Shown: positions 10,599 through 20,222 of the stretch, one piece after another | Numbering within the stretch: position 1 is the stretch's first letter | Layout: every line of letters begins with the position of its first letter | Translations under genes and position numbers: made by a program | The notes under the pieces: generated by a model | The model's input: only the letters and a program-made list of their open reading frames with translations | Databases searched by the model: none | Told to the model about the DNA's origin: nothing | NCBI GenBank assembly: GCA_902518985.1 | Contig: CABYIF010000008.1 | Location: forward strand, 1 to 47,506 | Source: an uncultured Alphaproteobacteria bacterium | GTDB taxonomy: Bacteria > Pseudomonadota > Alphaproteobacteria > HIMB59 > GCA-002718135 | DNA: 47,506 bases | Reading direction: 5' to 3'

Positions 10599-11066
10599 AT
10601 GCAGAATTTAGTTAAGTCACAAACTCGACTTGCTTTTATTCAATATATTTTTCAGTCAGAATTTTTCAAATTAGACCAAAAAGAAAGTATAGAAGATTTT
10701 CAGAAATATTTTTATGATTATAATATTGCAGTTATTGGGGCAAAAAAAGAATATAAATTAAAATTTAATAAAAATTTTTTAAAAAAATTGAGTGAAAATT
10801 ACATTAAAAGTTTTGATAAAAAGACAACAATAAATATTTTAAATAAAAATATTGATCTCGACAGAAAATTTGAAAAATGGAATTCAGTATTGAAGTCAAT
10901 AATTTTTGCAATAATTTCAGAATTACAAAATTCTGATTTCAAACTCAGAAAGATTATTTTAAATGATTATTTAAATATTTCAAAAAGTCTTGTTACACAA
11001 AGAGAAACTAAGCTCATGAATGCAATAATACAAAAATTTATAGATGAACAAAATATATCAAGTTAA
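10599..11066 (+). CDS. nusB: Transcription antitermination factor NusB (divergent)
   Basis: Position between ribH and thiL; SQTRLAFIQYIFQSEF start and helical C-terminus (RKIILNDYLNISKSL) fit NusB. Confidence 0.8.
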   Translation: MQNLVKSQTRLAFIQYIFQSEFFKLDQKESIEDFQKYFYDYNIAVIGAKKEYKLKFNKNFLKKLSENYIKSFDKKTTINILNKNIDLDRKFEKWNSVLKSIIFAIISELQNSDFKLRKIILNDYLNISKSLVTQRETKLMNAIIQKFIDEQNISS

Positions 11067-12024
11067 CAATTTAAGTGAAGATTATATAATTAATAATTAC
11101 TTAAGAAAATTAAATTTTAATAAAATAAATACTTTCAATTTTGAAAATGATGCTTCATATATTTTTCTTAAAAATAAAAAAGTTGTTATAACAACTGATT
11201 CTATCTCACAAGATATAGATTTTTTTAGAGGCGATAGCCCTAAATCTATAGCTTCTAAGATAACAACGATAAATTTATCAGACTTATCTGCAATGGGTGT
11301 TATGCCTAATGCATATTTACTAAATCTTTTTCTTCCTAATTATATAAATCATAATTGGCTAAGTGTATTTACAAATGAACTTTTAAAAATCCAAAAAAAA
11401 TATAATTTTTATCTATTAGGTGGTGATTTATCTAAATCTAATAAACTAATATTATCATCAACTTTCTTAGGTTTGTCAAAAACTGATAATATTTTATCTC
11501 AAAATTCTATAAGTCTTAATAATGATATATGGGTAACTGGAAATTTAGGTGACTCATTAATTGGACTACAATTATTAAAGAAAAAAATTTCTATAAAAGA
11601 TATTAAGATGAAGGAATATTTTATTAACAAATATTATTATCCTCAACCTTGTATGATTGGATCTAAGATTAGCAAATACGCTTCAGCTGTAACGGATATT
11701 TCTGATGGATTTATTGGTGATTTAAAAAAAATGCTAAATAATAAATATGGCGCTAAATTATATATAAAAAATTTTCCAACAAGCTCAAATTTAAAAAAGA
11801 TATTTCAATCAAAAGTAATTGAAAATAAATATATTTTAAATTCTGGTGATAATTATGATTTAATTGTTATTTCTAGTAGTAAACACAGAAAAAAAATTTC
11901 TAATTTAGCAAAAAAAAATAACGTTAAAATTAGCCTTGTAGGCAAAATTATTCAAAATCCTCAAATAGTGGACGATTCAAATAATTCTTTGAATATTCCG
12001 CAAAAATTTGATCATTTTCGCTAA
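11044..12024 (+). CDS. thiL: Thiamine-monophosphate kinase
   Basis: VVITTDSISQDIDFFRGDSPKSIASKITTINLSDLSAMGVMPNAYLL, AVTDISDGFIGDL. Confidence 0.92.
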   Translation: MNKIYQVNNLSEDYIINNYLRKLNFNKINTFNFENDASYIFLKNKKVVITTDSISQDIDFFRGDSPKSIASKITTINLSDLSAMGVMPNAYLLNLFLPNYINHNWLSVFTNELLKIQKKYNFYLLGGDLSKSNKLILSSTFLGLSKTDNILSQNSISLNNDIWVTGNLGDSLIGLQLLKKKISIKDIKMKEYFINKYYYPQPCMIGSKISKYASAVTDISDGFIGDLKKMLNNKYGAKLYIKNFPTSSNLKKIFQSKVIENKYILNSGDNYDLIVISSSKHRKKISNLAKKNNVKISLVGKIIQNPQIVDDSNNSLNIPQKFDHFR

Positions 12025-12081
12025 TTTCTTGATTTTTTCAAAACTTTCTGACATATCACCACCAATTTTAAGGAGTTTTTA

Positions 12082-14196
12082 ATGACAACAATGCAAATAT
12101 TAATCATTTTATGTGGTCTGGCAGCCGTATTGTACGGCTTAATTACATCAAGACAAATTTTATCACTTGATACTGGCAATGATAAAATGAAAGAAATTGC
12201 TAGCGCTATTCAGGAAGGTGCTAGAGCTTATTTAAATAGACAGTATATGACAATTGGAATAGTCGGTGTAGTAATATTTGTATTAATATGGCTAGTCTTT
12301 GATCTAGCCTCAGGAATCGGTTTTTTTATTGGTGCTTTTTTCTCAGGAGCAGCTGGTTATGTTGGAATGAATATTTCAGTTAGATCAAATGTAAGAACAA
12401 CTCAAGCTGCGAGTAAAAGTCTTGCAGAAGGTTTATCAGTTTCATTTAAGGCTGGAGCAGTAACAGGAATGTTAGTAGCTGGTTTTGCATTGCTTTCAAT
12501 TGCGGTTTTTTATTTTGTTCTACATAATTCAGGATCATTTCCTGGCAGAGAAATTGTCGCTCCTTTAGTATCACTTGGATTCGGAGCTTCACTTATCTCT
12601 ATATTTGCAAGATTAGGTGGTGGAATTTTTACAAAAGGCGCAGATGTAGGTGCTGATTTAGTTGGAAAAGTTGAAGCAGGAATTCCAGAAGACGATCCAA
12701 GAAATCCTGCTGTAATAGCTGATAACGTCGGTGATAATGTTGGCGATTGCGCTGGTATGGCTGCAGATCTATTTGAGACTTATGTTGTTACAGTAGTAGC
12801 GACTATGGTTTTGGCATCTATTTTTTTTGTAGGTAACTCATATACTATGATGTTTTATCCTTTGGCAATAGCAGGAGTTTGCACATTAACTAGTATAGCA
12901 GGAACCTATTTTGTAAGATTAGGTAAAAGTGAAAACATTATGGCCGCCTTGTATAGGGGGTTTGCAGTGACAGCAATATTATCAGCTGTGCTTTTATACT
13001 TTGTCACAGATTATGTTGTAGGATTAGAAAATAATTTAACTGTTGATGGAACAAATACACAATTTACTGGTATGTCTCTTTTCTTTTGTGGAATATTAGG
13101 ATTAATTATTACTGGTTTAATTATTTGGGTTACAGAATATTATACTGGTACAAATTATAGACCAGTTCAAAGTATTGCCCAATCTTCAACTACAGGACAT
13201 GGAACTAATGTAATTCAAGGACTTGCAATTAGTTTAGAAGCAACAGCACTTCCTGCTTTAATTATAGTAGCAGGTATTATTTCCACTTATTCATTGGCAG
13301 GTTTGTTTGGAATAGCAATAGCTGTAACAACTATGCTTGCGTTGGCTGGAATGGTTGTAGCTTTAGATGCTTATGGACCAGTTACTGACAATGCAGGTGG
13401 AATAGCAGAAATGTCAAACCTTGACGAGAACGTTAGAAAAACTACAGATGCTTTAGATGCTGTTGGAAACACAACAAAAGCTGTTACAAAGGGTTACGCT
13501 ATAGGCTCTGCTGGTCTTGGAGCACTAGTTCTTTTTGCAGCATATACTGAGGATTTAGAGCATTTTGCTAAAGATCCATCAAGTCCACTTTACGTTGGCA
13601 AAATTGGAACAGTTAGTTTTGATTTATCAAATCCTTATGTTGTTGTTGGCCTTTTATTAGGAGGCCTTTTACCATTTCTATTTGGCGCTTTAAGTATGAC
13701 GGCAGTTGGAAGAGCAGCAGGTTCAGTTGTATTAGAAGTCAGAAGACAGTTCAAAGAAATACCTGGAATAATGGAAGGAAAAGGAAAACCTGAATACGGA
13801 AAATGTGTAGATATATTAACAAAGTCAGCAATTAAAGAAATGATTGTTCCTTCTATGTTGCCAGTGCTCTCACCAATAGTTGTGTATTTTGTAATATTAA
13901 CTATAGCTGGACAATCAAATGCGCTTTCTTGTTTAGGTGCTTTACTTTTGGGCGTAATTATAACTGGCCTTTTTGTAGCAATCAGCATGACAGCTGGAGG
14001 TGGTGCTTGGGATAACGCTAAAAAATATATTGAAGACGGAAATCATGGTGGTAAAGGTAGCGAGGCACACAAAGCTGCAGTAACTGGAGATACAGTTGGG
14101 GATCCATACAAAGATACAGCAGGACCAGCAGTAAATCCAATGATAAAAATTACAAATATCGTAGCGTTACTTTTACTTGCTGCTATATCTTTATAA
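12082..14196 (+). CDS. hppA: Membrane-bound proton-translocating pyrophosphatase, predicted K+-independent
   Basis: [54 protein letters not shown] motif; SD AAGGAG upstream. Confidence 0.97.
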   Translation: MTTMQILIILCGLAAVLYGLITSRQILSLDTGNDKMKEIASAIQEGARAYLNRQYMTIGIVGVVIFVLIWLVFDLASGIGFFIGAFFSGAAGYVGMNISVRSNVRTTQAASKSLAEGLSVSFKAGAVTGMLVAGFALLSIAVFYFVLHNSGSFPGREIVAPLVSLGFGASLISIFARLGGGIFTKGADVGADLVGKVEAGIPEDDPRNPAVIADNVGDNVGDCAGMAADLFETYVVTVVATMVLASIFFVGNSYTMMFYPLAIAGVCTLTSIAGTYFVRLGKSENIMAALYRGFAVTAILSAVLLYFVTDYVVGLENNLTVDGTNTQFTGMSLFFCGILGLIITGLIIWVTEYYTGTNYRPVQSIAQSSTTGHGTNVIQGLAISLEATALPALIIVAGIISTYSLAGLFGIAIAVTTMLALAGMVVALDAYGPVTDNAGGIAEMSNLDENVRKTTDALDAVGNTTKAVTKGYAIGSAGLGALVLFAAYTEDLEHFAKDPSSPLYVGKIGTVSFDLSNPYVVVGLLLGGLLPFLFGALSMTAVGRAAGSVVLEVRRQFKEIPGIMEGKGKPEYGKCVDILTKSAIKEMIVPSMLPVLSPIVVYFVILTIAGQSNALSCLGALLLGVIITGLFVAISMTAGGGAWDNAKKYIEDGNHGGKGSEAHKAAVTGDTVGDPYKDTAGPAVNPMIKITNIVALLLLAAISL

Positions 14197-14204
14197 TTAA
14201 ATTT

Positions 14205-14636
14205 TTATGGGGTGGTTGGAAGCTCTTGTTGAGCGCCAACTCCCCCAAACACTTTTTCGATTAATCCTCTTCTAACAACTTCGCTCTTTGTTTCATCTTT
14301 TATAAAATCAATATTATTTTTAGATTTTGTTAAATCATAAACACTTGAATTAACTATTTTATCATATTCGTTAAATTCAAAAACAAAAATAAAATTGTAA
14401 CTAGTTTTTTTACCGAATATTGATTTTTTTTGATTTTTTTCTGAGTGATAAAAATATTTATTTTCTATTGGGTCAACAAAGCTTGGAACACCTAGTTTAG
14501 CAGTTAGTATTTCTTTATTTTTAAAATTAATATTATTTAAATCCTCTTGATTTAATATTTTTCCAGAATATGTTGTTTTGTTAGAACAATTAAATAACAA
14601 AAAACTAAAAATTATTATAATAAGAGCTCTGAACAC
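14205..14636 (-). CDS. bamE: BamE/SmpA-like outer membrane lipoprotein (GTG start)
   Basis: Lipobox-like LLFNCS, short beta-rich sequence (EILTAKLGVPSFVDPIENKYFYHSE); genomic position next to the cytochrome c chaperone gene. Confidence 0.75.
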   Translation of the reverse strand: MFRALIIIIFSFLLFNCSNKTTYSGKILNQEDLNNINFKNKEILTAKLGVPSFVDPIENKYFYHSEKNQKKSIFGKKTSYNFIFVFEFNEYDKIVNSSVYDLTKSKNNIDFIKDETKSEVVRRGLIEKVFGGVGAQQELPTTP

Positions 14637-14639
14637 AAT

Positions 14640-15140
14640 ATGATATTACATTATTTTACAAAAAAAGAAAATACTGAGAGTATTATTGCAACAAATATAT
14701 ATAAATCAATACTTAAAAGAAGTAATAATTTTTTAAGGCAGAACAATTTTTTTATCAATAAAGATTACAATACATCTTTTGAAATTGTTTCATTTATATT
14801 GATTATTTATATTAATCTTAATATTAAAAATTATAGTAAATATAAAAAAATTAATGATAATTTAATATCTATATTTATTTCAGATCTCGATGAGTCTTTA
14901 AGATCAAAAGGGATAGGAGACATGTCAATTGGTAAATATGTAAAATCATATGTAAAAAAATTTTATTTTAGATTGAGTAAGTTTCCCAGAAATACAGATT
15001 TTAATAGCAATGAAATATTTCATGATTATTTAAAATTAATTAAAATGATTAAAAACGATGAATATTTAAAAGCTTCTAAAAAATTTTTAAATTTATATAA
15101 AGAAATCTTAAATACTCACATGTCTTCACTAAGAAATTAA
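14640..15140 (+). CDS. Ubiquinol-cytochrome c chaperone family protein (divergent)
   Basis: DLDESLRSKGIGDMSIGKYVKSYVKKFYFRLSKF resembles the conserved DMDRNLRELGVGDLSVGKRVK region; expected alphaproteobacterial context. Confidence 0.8.
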   Translation: MILHYFTKKENTESIIATNIYKSILKRSNNFLRQNNFFINKDYNTSFEIVSFILIIYINLNIKNYSKYKKINDNLISIFISDLDESLRSKGIGDMSIGKYVKSYVKKFYFRLSKFPRNTDFNSNEIFHDYLKLIKMIKNDEYLKASKKFLNLYKEILNTHMSSLRN

Positions 15141-15202
15141 TTTTTTTGTTTTTTTTTAAAAAATTTCTTGCAAATATAATATTTTCAAATATGTGGTGAG
15201 AT

Positions 15203-15394
15203 ATGGCTGTTCCAAAACGTAAAACTAGTGTTTCTAAACGAAATATGAGAAGATCTCACCTAGGTATCAAAAACATTAATGTAATATTAGATAAGGAATC
15301 TGGTGAGCCAAGACTTTCACATAGAATTGATAAATCTACTGGTACTTATAAAGGTAGACAAATTTTAAAGAAAAAAGAGAAACAAAATAACTAA
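15203..15394 (+). CDS. rpmF: 50S ribosomal protein L32
   Basis: MAVPKRKTSVSKRNMRRSHLGIK, 63 aa. Confidence 0.95.
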   Translation: MAVPKRKTSVSKRNMRRSHLGIKNINVILDKESGEPRLSHRIDKSTGTYKGRQILKKKEKQNN

Positions 15395-15400
15395 TTTAGA

Positions 15401-16417
15401 ATGTCTGATAGACCTATAAACATTGCAATTGATGCAATGGGGGGAGAAGGTAGTCCTCATAAAGTTCTTAAAGGATGTGAAATATATTGTAGTAATAATT
15501 ATCATCATGCAAATATGTATTTATTTGGTAATAAAGAACAAATTGAATCCCTAATTATTGAAAAAAAAATAAAAATAAAAAATTATAAAATATTTGATAC
15601 TAAAGAAAACGTAAGTGATGATGATAACGCAAATACAATATTAAGATCTAGAAAAAATAGCAGTATTTTTAAGGGCCTTGAATTTGTAAAAAATAATCTC
15701 AATTCAGGATTTGTTTCAGCAGGAAATACTGCAGCAATTATGATTCTATCCAGATTACAACTTGGTATGATTGAGGGTATTGACAGGCCTGCTATATGTT
15801 CCCTTATTCCTAATAGAAAAAATTTCTCATTAATGCTTGATCTTGGTGCGAACGTATTAGTAAATGCATCAAATTTATTTCAATTTGCATTGATGGGTTA
15901 TTCATATTTTTCAATTATTAATAAAAAAATTAAACCCACTATTGGTATTTTAAATATTGGCACTGAAAATAATAAAGGTTTGGAATTCTTACAAGAAGCT
16001 TCAGAATTAATTAAAAAAAGTTTCTTAAAAGAATATTTTATTGGATTCATAGAACCTAATAAAATAACTTCTGGCGATTGTGATATTATTATTTCAGATG
16101 GATATACAGGTAACATTATGTTAAAATCCGCTGAAGGAATATCTGATTATATTACTTCTAATTTAAAATTAATGTTTAAAAAATCATTAAAAAACAAAAT
16201 AGCTTATAAATTGATAGAAAAAGATCTAATTAAATTAAAAGATCAAGTTAACCCAGATATTTATAATGGGGCAACTTTAATTGGTCTTAATGGTATTTCT
16301 ATTAAAAGTCATGGAAGTGCCTCTCCAATTGCCTTTAGTCATGCTTTAAATCAATGCAGTAATTTCATTTCTAAAAATTTAAATAAACAAATTATCAATT
16401 CAATAAAAAATAAATGA
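15401..16417 (+). CDS. plsX: Phosphate acyltransferase PlsX
   Basis: INIAIDAMGGEGSPHKVLKG, GFVSAGNTAAIMILSRLQLGMIEGIDRPAI, DGYTGNIMLKSAEG, GLNGISIKSHGSAS. Confidence 0.95.
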   Translation: MSDRPINIAIDAMGGEGSPHKVLKGCEIYCSNNYHHANMYLFGNKEQIESLIIEKKIKIKNYKIFDTKENVSDDDNANTILRSRKNSSIFKGLEFVKNNLNSGFVSAGNTAAIMILSRLQLGMIEGIDRPAICSLIPNRKNFSLMLDLGANVLVNASNLFQFALMGYSYFSIINKKIKPTIGILNIGTENNKGLEFLQEASELIKKSFLKEYFIGFIEPNKITSGDCDIIISDGYTGNIMLKSAEGISDYITSNLKLMFKKSLKNKIAYKLIEKDLIKLKDQVNPDIYNGATLIGLNGISIKSHGSASPIAFSHALNQCSNFISKNLNKQIINSIKNK

Positions 16418-16719
16418 ATTTAAAAAAAAATATATCACGTGATAATATAGCAGATACAATTAATAAAGAATTTGGATTTTCTAGAAAAGAATGTCTAGAA
16501 ATTGTTAATGATATATTTGATCTAATAATTGAAGGTCTTGAAATCAACGGATTTGTTAAAATTCACAATTTTGGTACTTTTAAAATGAAAAAAAAAGGAA
16601 GTAGAGTAGGTAGAAATCCAAAGACAAAACAAGAGGTTATTATCCAAGATAGATTAGTTATAACTTTTAAGGCAAGTAAAAAAATTATTGATTTTATTAA
16701 CTCTAAAAATAATGAATAA
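16414..16719 (+). CDS. ihfA: Integration host factor alpha subunit / HU family
   Basis: GFSRKECLEIVNDIFDLIIEGLEINGFVKIHNFGTFKMKKKGSRVGRNPKTKQEVIIQDRLVITFKASKK. Confidence 0.92.
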   Translation: MNLKKNISRDNIADTINKEFGFSRKECLEIVNDIFDLIIEGLEINGFVKIHNFGTFKMKKKGSRVGRNPKTKQEVIIQDRLVITFKASKKIIDFINSKNNE

Positions 16720-17080
16720 AAAATATCTAAACATAAGTGAGGTATCAGAATTATTGGATCTAAAAGAACATACAATCAGATATTGGGACTCTATTGATCC
16801 AAATACTAATTTATTAAGATTTGAAGGTCTTTCAACTAAAAGTAGAGCTGGAACTAGATACTTTAATAGAGAAAATATATTGAAGTTAAAACGACTAAAA
16901 AAATTACTGTATGATAAGGGTAATAATAATTACTCAGTATTATTGGCGAAAGAAATTATGTCATCCAAAAAACCAAATTTTAGTTCAATTGAAAGTTCAA
17001 AATTATCAATTTTAGAAAATCCAAAAAAGACTGAAAAATTTAATCAGATTCTTAAAAATATGAGAATATTGTTAAAATAA
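16712..17080 (+). CDS. MerR family transcriptional regulator
   Basis: MNKKYLNISEVSELLDLKEHTIRYWDSI...GTRYFNRENILKLKRLKKLLYDKG. Start moved from 16688 to 16712 because the MerR HTH begins there. Confidence 0.9.
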   Translation: MNKKYLNISEVSELLDLKEHTIRYWDSIDPNTNLLRFEGLSTKSRAGTRYFNRENILKLKRLKKLLYDKGNNNYSVLLAKEIMSSKKPNFSSIESSKLSILENPKKTEKFNQILKNMRILLK

Positions 17081-17176
17081 AAAGAATAGATTTAATTTAT
17101 TATAAAAAAATATATATATTTCAACTATTTAAAGCAATTATTTATACAAAAAATAATTGTAAAATTATTATTTTTT

Positions 17177-17197
17177 AGGTTTTATTTAGACCTCTTT
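17177..17197 (+). terminator. Weak possible terminator after merR
   Basis: AGGTTT-TATTT-AGACCT hairpin (one G-U) followed by CTTTT. Confidence 0.4.
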
Positions 17198-17251
17198 TAA
17201 AATATATGAATTCAATCTTATTAGTAAGGAAACAAACTATAAGGAGTTTTT

Positions 17252-18016
17252 ATGTTAAATAAGACTAGTCTATTTGGTATCATTGCTGCAACTATAGCAT
17301 TTATCGCTGTACCAGCATTTGCTGCCGACACTTTTTTATCAGGTTCTGATTTTGTAGGTGTTACATTCTGGATTGTATCTGTAGGAATGTGGGCCGCTAC
17401 TATATTCTTCTTTTATGAAGGTATGAGAGTTTCTGCAAAATGGAGAACTTCAATGGTTGTAGCAGGTTTAATTACATTTATTGCTGCAGTCCATTACATG
17501 TATATGAGAGACTTTTGGGTAGCTACAGGAGAATCGCCAGTTGTATATCGTTATATCGATTGGGTTTTAACTGTGCCACTTCAAATGGTTGAATTTTTCT
17601 TAATTCTTGTAGCTGCTGGTGCCGCTGTTTCTGGTGGTTCTTTCTGGAGACTTCTAGTTGGAACACTGGTAATGGTAATTGGTGGATATCTTGGTGAAGC
17701 TGGATATATTTCAGTTTTACTTGGTTTCATCATTGGTATGATCGGTTGGGCTGTTATCATTTGGGAAATTTTCCGAGGTGAGGCAAGCCAAGCTGCTACA
17801 ACTAAAGAATCTGTAACCTCTGCATTTAATGCAATGAGATTAATTGTTTTAGTTGGTTGGGCTATATATCCACTAGGATATATTTTCGGTCTAATGATGG
17901 GTTCAGTTGATGCTGACACTCTTAACTGGATCTACAATTTAGCAGATTTCGTTAACAAAATTCTATTTGGTTTAATTATATGGAATGCTGCCGCTAAGGA
18001 TTCAGCAACTGCATAA
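17252..18016 (+). CDS. Proteorhodopsin, blue-absorbing type, predicted proton pump
   Basis: Signal peptide; VVYRYIDWVLTVPLQMVEFFLIL (proton acceptor D, tuning Q, donor E); AAVHYMYMR His; Schiff-base Lys in NLADFVNKILFGLIIW. Confidence 0.97.
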   Translation: MLNKTSLFGIIAATIAFIAVPAFAADTFLSGSDFVGVTFWIVSVGMWAATIFFFYEGMRVSAKWRTSMVVAGLITFIAAVHYMYMRDFWVATGESPVVYRYIDWVLTVPLQMVEFFLILVAAGAAVSGGSFWRLLVGTLVMVIGGYLGEAGYISVLLGFIIGMIGWAVIIWEIFRGEASQAATTKESVTSAFNAMRLIVLVGWAIYPLGYIFGLMMGSVDADTLNWIYNLADFVNKILFGLIIWNAAAKDSATA

Positions 18017-18036
18017 ATAAACTAACAAAATTCTAT

Positions 18037-18066
18037 AAAAACCCTCTATTTAGAGGGTTTTTTTTA
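18037..18066 (+). terminator. Rho-independent terminator after proteorhodopsin
   Basis: AAAAACCCTCTA-TT-TAGAGGGTTTTT perfect hairpin with T tract. Confidence 0.9.
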
Positions 18067-18110
18067 TTAAAACATTGACTTAATTTTTTATAATATGTAT
18101 TGGCTTCGCG

Positions 18111-18569
18111 ATGAAAACTTACTCTCTTAAAAAAAATGATATTAAGAAAAAATGGCTCATTATTGACGCTAAAAATGCGGTTCTAGGCAGGCTAGCCGTT
18201 TTATCAGCAAATATTTTAAGAGGTAAAAATAAGCCAGAATATACACCCAACCAAGATTGTGGTGATAATCTTATCATTATCAATTCAGATCATGTCGCTT
18301 TGAAAGGCAAAAAAGCTGACAACAAAATCTATTATAGACACACTGGATTTCCTGGTGGAATTAAAGATACTACTCCTAATAAAATGAAGGAAAATAACAA
18401 ATCTGATGAGATCATTAAGCTAGCTATAAAAAGAATGATTCCTTCAGGGCCTCTTGGAAGGCAGCAATTATCTAATTGTAAGATATACAGAGATGAAAAT
18501 CATAAGCATGAGGCTCAAAACCCTGAAATTATTAGTTTAAGTGAATTAAACAGAAAAAATGTAATTTAA
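18111..18569 (+). CDS. rplM: 50S ribosomal protein L13
   Basis: [68 protein letters not shown]. Confidence 0.97.
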   Translation: MKTYSLKKNDIKKKWLIIDAKNAVLGRLAVLSANILRGKNKPEYTPNQDCGDNLIIINSDHVALKGKKADNKIYYRHTGFPGGIKDTTPNKMKENNKSDEIIKLAIKRMIPSGPLGRQQLSNCKIYRDENHKHEAQNPEIISLSELNRKNVI

Positions 18570-18571
18570 AT

Positions 18572-18997
18572 ATGGATAATCAAGAAGAAAAACCAAATCA
18601 ATTGGATACTAAAGAAAGAGCATATGCTACTGGAAAACGAAAGAATTCAATAGCAAGAGTATGGCTTAAACGTGGAAATGGTAATATAAAAATCAATGGT
18701 AAATCACTGGATAAATACTTTTCTAGGCCTGTATTACAGATGATAGTAAATCAACCCTTAAATGTTGTACAATCAGAAGATGGCTACGAAATTATGGCAA
18801 CTGTTAGGGGTGGCGGTTTATCTGGTCAAGCAGGTGCTATAAGACACGGTATAAGTAAAGCTCTTAGTTTGTATGATATATCAAATCGTCCAGCATTAAA
18901 AAAAGTTGGCTTTTTAACAAGAGACCCAAGAGTTGTTGAAAGAAAGAAGTCAGGTCTTGCTAAAGCAAGAAGAAGCTACCAGTTCTCAAAAAGATAA
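18572..18997 (+). CDS. rpsI: 30S ribosomal protein S9
   Basis: [21 protein letters not shown]...[19 protein letters not shown]...[17 protein letters not shown]. Confidence 0.98.
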   Translation: MDNQEEKPNQLDTKERAYATGKRKNSIARVWLKRGNGNIKINGKSLDKYFSRPVLQMIVNQPLNVVQSEDGYEIMATVRGGGLSGQAGAIRHGISKALSLYDISNRPALKKVGFLTRDPRVVERKKSGLAKARRSYQFSKR

Positions 18998-19003
18998 GTT
19001 TCA

Positions 19004-20035
19004 ATGATAAATAAGATTAACGTGGCCGTTTTAGGCTCAACTGGTTATGTTGGTATGGAATTAGTTAAAATTCTATCAAATCATGAAAATGTTAATATTA
19101 ATTTTTTAGGCTCAGATTCAACTAATAATGTTTTTTTAAAAGATATTAAAAATAAAAAAGAATATTCAAATTTACCATTATTAAAAGATAATAATTCATT
19201 TGATCCATTAAAATCTGATTATGTTTTTCTTGCTCTTCCTCATGAAATTTCTAATCAATACGTTAATAATATTTACGACAAAATTAAGATTATAGACTTG
19301 TCAGCTGATTTCAGATTAGATGATATAAATATTTATAAAGATAATTATGGAGATAATCACTGTTGTGGCCAATATTTAAAAAATTTTGTCTATGGATTAG
19401 CTGAAATAAATAAATTAAATATATCTGAAGCCAAAAATATATCCGTACCAGGTTGCTATCCAACATCAATTTTATTGCCTTTAATTCCACTATTAAAAAA
19501 AAATCTTATTAATTCAGATAACATTATTATTGATTCAAAATCAGGATATAGTGGTGCTGGTAAAAAATTTGATATTAATAATATCAAATCAGAAAATGAT
19601 CTTAACTTTTATAATTATAATACTAATTCACATCGACATATATCAGAGATAAGGCAAGAACTACTAAAATTTAATATAGATCAGAATTTATCATTTTCTT
19701 TTAATCCACATATAATGCCAAATTTTAGAGGTATGATGTCTACAATATACTGCGATTTAAATATAAATGTTAAAAAGTCAGATATTATAAATGTTTATAA
19801 AAAATTTGATGAAAATAATTATTTTATTAAATTTATAGAAGAAAATGAAAGGCTTGATATTTTTTCTGTTCTAAATACTAATTTTTGTAAAATAAAAATA
19901 TTTAACCACCATAGTGAAGATAAAATTATTATAGTATCTAATATTGACAACTTAATAAAAGGTGCATCGGGTCAAGCTGTACAATGTTTTAATTTAATGG
20001 AAAAATTTGAAGAGACTAAATCTCTAATATTATGA
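19004..20035 (+). CDS. argC: N-acetyl-gamma-glutamyl-phosphate reductase
   Basis: VAVLGSTGYVGMELVKIL, DLSADFRLDD, SVPGCYPTSILLPLIPLL, SGYSGAGKK, IKGASGQAVQCFNLM. Confidence 0.95.
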   Translation: MINKINVAVLGSTGYVGMELVKILSNHENVNINFLGSDSTNNVFLKDIKNKKEYSNLPLLKDNNSFDPLKSDYVFLALPHEISNQYVNNIYDKIKIIDLSADFRLDDINIYKDNYGDNHCCGQYLKNFVYGLAEINKLNISEAKNISVPGCYPTSILLPLIPLLKKNLINSDNIIIDSKSGYSGAGKKFDINNIKSENDLNFYNYNTNSHRHISEIRQELLKFNIDQNLSFSFNPHIMPNFRGMMSTIYCDLNINVKKSDIINVYKKFDENNYFIKFIEENERLDIFSVLNTNFCKIKIFNHHSEDKIIIVSNIDNLIKGASGQAVQCFNLMEKFEETKSLIL

Positions 20036-20220
20036 ATAATTTATTTATATATATAATTTTATTATTATTATTATCATGTGGATATCCAGACATAGATACA
20101 GTTCCAGATTTCAGAGATGTCAATTTAACTTCTGATGAAATTATTGATTATTGTTCAAATTCACACACAATTAAAAAAAATATAGAAAAATGTGTTAATG
20201 ATTATAAAAGTAAAAAATAA
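20032..20220 (+). CDS. Small putative lipoprotein of unknown function
   Basis: 62 aa with signal sequence and lipobox (LLLLSCGYPD); 4-nt overlap with argC and 2-nt gap to hom support a coding call. Confidence 0.65.
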   Translation: MNNLFIYIILLLLLSCGYPDIDTVPDFRDVNLTSDEIIDYCSNSHTIKKNIEKCVNDYKSKK

Positions 20221-20222
20221 TT

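Noticed and set aside
13635-13988. Minus-strand 117 aa ORF
   Set aside because: Antisense shadow of hppA.
17581-17919. Minus-strand 112 aa ORF within proteorhodopsin
   Set aside because: Shadow ORF; the rhodopsin frame is unambiguous.
20041-20073. ATTATT-rich simple repeat
   Set aside because: Encodes the Ile/Leu signal sequence of the small lipoprotein in an AT-rich genome; not a meaningful repeat array.
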